Positions 60,379 through 64,000 of a stretch of 64,000 nucleotides of DNA are shown piece after piece. Numbering within the stretch: position 1 is the stretch's first letter; the number at the start of each line of letters is the position of its first letter. The notes beneath the pieces are model-generated. The model saw nothing but the letters and a program-made list of their open reading frames with translations. It was not told where the DNA came from and did no database searches. Position numbers and translations under genes: made by a program. Source of the DNA: Prolixibacteraceae bacterium UBA6029 (lineage in GTDB: Bacteria > Bacteroidota > Bacteroidia > Bacteroidales > Prolixibacteraceae); NCBI GenBank assembly GCA_002429385.1, contig DIZL01000005.1, positions 184,230-248,229 of the forward strand, written 5' to 3'.

Positions 60379-61863
60379 TTACATTGCCTTGCCAAGTGCG
60401 GTTTTCCAGTTTTGATAGGCTTCTTCGTACTGAGCCTTTTTGCTCAAATCAGGAGAAACAGTATCCAGTTTCTTCAAGCTGGCAAAAGCTTCTTTGGCCG
60501 AGGCATAATATCCTGAACCAATTCCTGCACCACGGGCTGCTCCAACCGAACCATCGGTATTGTATAATTCGATGGTTGCTCCTGAGACTCCTGCAAGTGT
60601 TTCGCGGAATATCGGACTAAGGAACATGTTGGCTTTTCCGGCGCGGATTACCTGGGCCTTGATGCCGATTTCTTCCATGATTTCCATGCCGTATTTGAAC
60701 GAGAACACGATTCCTTCCTGGGCTGCACGGAATAAATGAGCTTCGGTATGGGTGTTAAAGCCTATCCCGGATATTTGAGCGCCAATATTTTTATTTCGCA
60801 GAACGCGTTCTGCTCCGTTGCCGAAAGGCAGAATACTCACGCCTTCAGATCCGATGGCTACTTCAGCCGCTTTCTGATTCATTTCTTCATACGAGAAGGC
60901 TTTGTTCCCAACGGTTTTATTCAACCAGGAATTCAAAATACCGGTACCGTTGATGCATAACAGAACTCCCAGACGGGTTGCTTCCGCTGTATGATTGACA
61001 TGTGCAAAAGTATTTACCCGTGAATACGGATCGTATTTTACTTCGCCGCTTACGCCATAAACTACTCCTGAAGTTCCTGCTGTAGTCGCAATTTCTCCCG
61101 GATTCAGAACGTTTAGCGAAAGTGCGTTGTTAGGTTGATCCCCTGCACGGTAGCTGATTTTGGTTCCTTCGGCTAAGCCCAGTTCGGCAGCTGCTTTGGC
61201 ATTGACCACACCCTGCACTGAGAATGTTGGTACTATTTCTGGAATAAACGATTTTTCGAAACCATAATAATCCATCATCATATCAGCCACTGCATTTTCC
61301 TTGAAATTCCAAAGGATACCTTCTGACAAACCACTTGCAGTTGTCTTGATTTCACCTGAAAGCTTCATGGCAATGTAATCGCCCGGAAGCATAATCTTGT
61401 CGATCTTCAAATACAACTCAGGTTCATTATCTTTCACCCATTTCAGTTTCGAGGCGGTGAAGTTGCCCGGGGAATTGAGCAGATTGGCCAGACAGTTTTC
61501 TTCTCCCATTTCAGAAAAGGCCTTGTTGCCAAAATCAGCAGCACGGCTATCACACCAAATGATGGAAGGCCGCAAAACCTGCTGGTTTTTGTCAACCACC
61601 ACCAGACCATGCATCTGGTAGGATATCCCGATGGAGTCAATCGTCTTTGGATCAACTTTCGACTGAGCCAGAACATCCGAAAGGGCCAGTTTAAGATTTG
61701 CCCACCATTGTTCGGGTTCCTGCTCAGCCCATCCTGCATGAACGGCTGTTATTTTCATTTCCTGTTTTGGGTAAAAAGCCGATGCCACACAATCACCTGA
61801 TTGTCCATCAATTAAAGATGCTTTTACCGAAGAACTGCCAATATCGAATCCTAATAAATACAT
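60379..61863 (-). CDS. xylB: Xylulokinase
   Basis: 494 residues, FGGY kinase family. Phosphorylates D-xylulose to xylulose-5-phosphate for the pentose phosphate pathway. The N-terminal LGFDIGSSSVKASLIDG (phosphate loop), ISYQMHGLVVVD, WCDSRAAD and the C-terminal domain YRAGDQPNNALSLNVLNPGE, ATTAGTSGVVYG and VIRAGKANMFLSPIFRETLA are present. First gene of the xylose operon; its promoter carries a probable regulator site (61994-62010). Confidence 0.95.
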   Translation of the reverse strand: MYLLGFDIGSSSVKASLIDGQSGDCVASAFYPKQEMKITAVHAGWAEQEPEQWWANLKLALSDVLAQSKVDPKTIDSIGISYQMHGLVVVDKNQQVLRPSIIWCDSRAADFGNKAFSEMGEENCLANLLNSPGNFTASKLKWVKDNEPELYLKIDKIMLPGDYIAMKLSGEIKTTASGLSEGILWNFKENAVADMMMDYYGFEKSFIPEIVPTFSVQGVVNAKAAAELGLAEGTKISYRAGDQPNNALSLNVLNPGEIATTAGTSGVVYGVSGEVKYDPYSRVNTFAHVNHTAEATRLGVLLCINGTGILNSWLNKTVGNKAFSYEEMNQKAAEVAIGSEGVSILPFGNGAERVLRNKNIGAQISGIGFNTHTEAHLFRAAQEGIVFSFKYGMEIMEEIGIKAQVIRAGKANMFLSPIFRETLAGVSGATIELYNTDGSVGAARGAGIGSGYYASAKEAFASLKKLDTVSPDLSKKAQYEEAYQNWKTALGKAM

Positions 61864-61870
61864 ATTTAGT

Positions 61871-61905
61871 AAGTTAAAAGTTTAAAGTTCAATGTTTAAA
61901 GTTGT
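61871..61905. repeat. Short heptamer run upstream of xylB
   Basis: AAGTTAA, AAGTTTA, AAGTTCA, ATGTTTA and AAGTTGT are five consecutive 7-mers, the reverse complement of the GAACTTT units at 14.3 kb. They lie in the 5' untranslated region of xylB. Confidence 0.65.
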
Positions 61906-61972
61906 TGCTGGTTACAGCTTGTTCCACAACCCGGAAACCATAACATGCAACAACTTTCTACTGATGAATGAC

Positions 61973-62045
61973 TCTGTTCTGTCACATAAAACCGTTCTGT
62001 TCTGGTATGCCCGACAAAACTAGCCCATGTAAACCCATTCTCAAA
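61973..62045 (-). promoter_or_regulatory. xylB promoter with probable GntR operator
   Basis: On the minus strand TTTG (62042-62045), 19 bp, TAGTTTTG (62015-62022) is a full Bacteroidota promoter. Four bases downstream, around the start of transcription, begins GCATACCAGAACAGAAC (61994-62010), identical over 17 bases to a site in the regulator promoter. A second core CAGAACAGA lies 23 bp further on (61973-61981). Binding there would block transcription, as expected for a repressor. Confidence 0.75.
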
Positions 62046-62072
62046 ATTAGACATCATGTTTTTAAACACTTA

Positions 62073-63071
62073 TCAGATAGATTTCCGTACGGTCAGTTTG
62101 GTGGGGATAACCAGGTTGGTCTTCTCTCCGGTACTGACAAATTCTGCAATTTTCTTACCCATAAGCTCAAAGTCGGTTGAAATCACAGTAATACCCTCCT
62201 TGACATATTTTTTCATGGGCGTTTCGTTGTATGATATGACTCCGACATCCTGCCCCGGAACAAGGTTTTTCTGCTGGCACTGATCCAGGAACCGTGCTAA
62301 GGTCCGATCGCTCACCAGCAAATAAAGTTCGCCTTTCTGAAGATCAAATTTCTTGAAATCGTACAAGGTCTTATAGGTTATTTGGTAGTCGGAACAGAAC
62401 TTCTCGAAATAAGTAATTGATATTTTTGGGTGGTAGGTAAACGAAGGATATAAATATACAAATCGATCATATTTACGGATCAGGTCTAGACCACTTTCCA
62501 GCGAATCGTACAAGGCCTGACCAAAATCCTGATGAATGGAAGATGTGCCTTCCTGTGAATTTACATTCCAGTCGATTACAAGCAATTTACCGACTGGAAT
62601 CTGGCTTGTAATTTCGGGTACGCGTTCATGATCAAAATTCATGATAATATACTTGGTATATTTCCCCAGGCTTTCCTTGATGATCTTCTCGAAGTCGTCG
62701 ATGTTGTAGTGGTGGAAATGAAGGTCGACAGCTATCGATTCAGGCAGATTATCCAGGAATGATCCGTACAGAACCTCTTTGTAGGCTTTGAAGGTATCCA
62801 GAAACAGGAAAACTTTGGTAACCGCTTTTGCCACAAAATAGCCTCTGTTGGGAACTGATTCAATCACTCCGCGGTTCTTCAGTTCTGCATATGCTTTAAA
62901 AACCGTGTCGCGCGACAGTGAACTTTGCTTACACAATTGATTCACCGAAGGCAGCATATCACCGACCTGAAGTAAATTCCTGCTCACTGCTTCATTGACT
63001 GAATCAATCAACTGTTGGAATTTCAGTAAGTTGGATTGAGGGCTTATCGTAAAGTGAAATTTACTCTCCAT
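62073..63071 (-). CDS. GntR-type transcriptional regulator with sugar-binding domain, probable xylose regulator
   Basis: 332 residues from the ATG at 63071; an ATG 13 codons upstream would lie within the operator and promoter. N-terminal winged helix of the GntR family (FQQLIDSVNEAVSRNLLQVG, LPSVNQLCKQSSLSRDTVFK, AYAELKNRGVIESVPNRGYF), then a LacI-like periplasmic-binding-protein fold (YIIMNFDHERVPEITSQIPV, YLYPSFTYHPKISITYFEKF, GVISYNETPMKKYVKEGITV). This GntR-plus-LacI-sensor form is used for sugar operons in Bacteroidota. Position next to xylB and shared operator suggest xylose or xylulose control and self-control. Confidence 0.88.
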   Translation of the reverse strand: MESKFHFTISPQSNLLKFQQLIDSVNEAVSRNLLQVGDMLPSVNQLCKQSSLSRDTVFKAYAELKNRGVIESVPNRGYFVAKAVTKVFLFLDTFKAYKEVLYGSFLDNLPESIAVDLHFHHYNIDDFEKIIKESLGKYTKYIIMNFDHERVPEITSQIPVGKLLVIDWNVNSQEGTSSIHQDFGQALYDSLESGLDLIRKYDRFVYLYPSFTYHPKISITYFEKFCSDYQITYKTLYDFKKFDLQKGELYLLVSDRTLARFLDQCQQKNLVPGQDVGVISYNETPMKKYVKEGITVISTDFELMGKKIAEFVSTGEKTNLVIPTKLTVRKSI

Positions 63072-63087
63072 AGGATCTTCGTTAGGT

Positions 63088-63134
63088 GTTCTGTTCTGGT
63101 ATGCAAACATACAGAATGCAATGGAAAAAGCAAA
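63088..63134 (-). promoter_or_regulatory. Promoter and operator of the GntR-type regulator gene
   Basis: On the minus strand TTTG (63131-63134), 19 bp, TATGTTTG (63104-63111). The 17-bp site GCATACCAGAACAGAAC (63088-63104) begins at the last base of the -7 box and covers the start of transcription, in the same orientation as at xylB. Confidence 0.75.
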
Positions 63135-63212
63135 GAAGAAAAGTTTGAAATCAATTTGATAATACCTATTGACTGATCCCCAAGGTTGAGGAATAGAATT
63201 TAATAATAAAAC

Positions 63213-63452
63213 TTAAAACATACGATCAATAAGTAGTTGTTTCGAAACATCTAAATGATTTGCAATATCTGTAAGAATGGCATTCAGGGTTCCTACTTTT
63301 AATGGATTGTGGTTGGGGATTGTAATGTGGTGTTGCCCGTTTTGCTTCGTGGTAAGCCGTATATGGCTTCCGCTTTGTCGGGTAGGCTCGTAGCCAAATT
63401 GTTGCAAAGCTTTAATTAGCTGAATAGCATTGATGTTGTGAGAAAGCTTCAT
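63213..63452 (-). CDS. hicA: HicA-family mRNA interferase toxin
   Basis: 79 residues: MKLSHNINAIQLIKALQQFG, YEPTRQSGSHIRLTTKQNGQ, HHITIPNHNPLKVGTLNAIL and TDIANHLDVSKQLLIDRMF. The double-stranded-RNA-binding-like fold with catalytic His in GSHIRL and 'H..T(I/V)P.H..LK.GTL..I' is HicA. It cleaves mRNA during stress when HicB is lost. The ATG overlaps the HicB stop (ATGA). Confidence 0.9.
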   Translation of the reverse strand: MKLSHNINAIQLIKALQQFGYEPTRQSGSHIRLTTKQNGQHHITIPNHNPLKVGTLNAILTDIANHLDVSKQLLIDRMF

Positions 63453-63655
63453 AATGCAAATGTTTCCTCATGGGTTACATGCATATGAATTAAGTTTGGA
63501 AGGTCACTAACATCAAAATGGCAACGAACGGCATCACTAATCATCAATTTTAATTCCGGAATGGTATCACCTTGTGAAAAAATAGAATGATTTACGGCCC
63601 GGGCAAAATAGCCACCGTCTTGTGATTCTTCTACTATAAAAACTATCTCTTTCAT
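63449..63655 (-). CDS. hicB: HicB-family antitoxin (short form)
   Basis: 68 residues from the ATG at 63655 (MKEIVFIVEESQDGGYFARA). The 'I.F.VEES.DGGY.A.A....I.TQG.T..EL......AV..HF' pattern is the HicB partial RNase H-like fold. It ends soon after (VTHEETFAL), with no C-terminal DNA-binding domain, so self-repression would need another factor or complex. An AGGAT lies just upstream of the start; an ATG 28 codons upstream is rejected because its peptide is unlike the family. Translation order hicB then hicA. Confidence 0.85.
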   Translation of the reverse strand: MKEIVFIVEESQDGGYFARAVNHSIFSQGDTIPELKLMISDAVRCHFDVSDLPNLIHMHVTHEETFAL

Positions 63656-64000
63656 AATATCCTGATTTAATGCAAAAGTACTAAAATTAAAAGTGAAAAG
63701 AGTGAAGTGGAAAGATGATTTATTTATATTATCGGACACCCTGGAATCAATATTACACTGCTATTAATTAACTTTGATCTTTGTTGAATCTCTTATTCTC
63801 TGAGTCAAAGCACCGGTAAAAATGAGTGGTTGCAGCGGGTTGTTCAGGCTGTTCAAATGAATTGTCTAATGCATTTCCTTACAACCATAGGCCTAATCTC
63901 CGGCCAATTCCGATAGGAATACTTCTGTTCCCGGTCGTATCTCTTTCATACCTCTTTCATACCTCTTTCATACCTCTTTCAGTACAAATTCGTAACAAAT
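63656..64000. other. Gene-free end of the window with the start of another 11-bp array
   Basis: No gene is seen. From 63938 to the end the sequence is TATCTCTTTCA, three TACCTCTTTCA, GTACAAATTCG and TAACAAAT, the same units in the same order as at 6200-6254. The flank at 63830-63935 resembles the left flank of the 6.2-kb array. The array continues beyond the window. Confidence 0.75.

Overview
The window is a chromosomal segment of a member of the Bacteroidota, most likely a Bacteroidales/Marinilabiliales-type organism (lineage by inference). The evidence is two C-terminal type IX secretion sorting domains (2-151 and the GH5 enzyme), Bacteroidota-type promoters (TTTG, 19-20 bp, TAnnTTTG) upstream of several genes, Bacteroidota-style cell-envelope genes, and family members of the kind usual in that phylum. 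All calls come from reading the sequence by eye; no database search was possible.

Layout. 0-18 kb is mostly housekeeping: a membrane pyrophosphatase, a secreted protein of unknown function, dnaB, a broken RelE-type toxin with its intact antitoxin, the PASTA-rluD-ddl operon, rpmH, rsmG, an ECF sigma factor, a GT2 glycosyltransferase, tgt, an LptF/LptG permease, and a biotin-dependent acyl-CoA carboxylase/decarboxylase pair. 18-35 kb holds envelope and transport genes: a Ca2+/cation exchanger, a secreted HEEGH protein, a TonB-receptor-like outer-membrane barrel, a DoxX protein, an M16 peptidase, a lipoprotein serpin, and an ECF sigma/membrane-regulator/outer-membrane/lipoprotein operon. 35-38.4 kb is an accessory patch: a nonsense-split BRO-N gene and a small GNAT-like two-gene module between 126-bp direct repeats. 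38.4-42.3 kb is a xylan cluster (GH43, ThuA, GH10) followed by a sulfatase remnant and bracketed by a second pair of 126-bp repeats. 43-57 kb carries a lytic transglycosylase, uvrA, a nucleoside kinase, adjacent Mn-type and Fe-type superoxide dismutases, a GH5 enzyme with a sorting domain, and sbcDC. 57-64 kb carries a DUF4160/DUF2442 pair, a xylose operon (transporter, xylA, xylB) with its GntR-type regulator, and hicBA.

How it fits together. The xylanase cluster and the xylose operon, 15 kb apart, make one route: xylan is cut outside the cytoplasm, xylose is imported by a proton symporter, isomerised to xylulose and phosphorylated. An exact 17-bp repeat sits just downstream of the -7 box at both the xylB and the regulator promoter, so the GntR protein probably controls itself and the xylose genes.

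Most unusual feature. At least six intergenic places (6.19-6.38, 17.92-18.01, 28.86-28.98, 35.22-35.30, 50.73-50.79 and 63.94-64.0 kb) carry arrays of degenerate units that keep a strict 11-bp period while the unit sequence differs between loci. Two of them sit inside a roughly 0.45-kb two-copy element. Related arrays with 7-bp or 8-10-bp units and inverted arms occur elsewhere. I know of no named element class that fits, and this is the best candidate for something undescribed.
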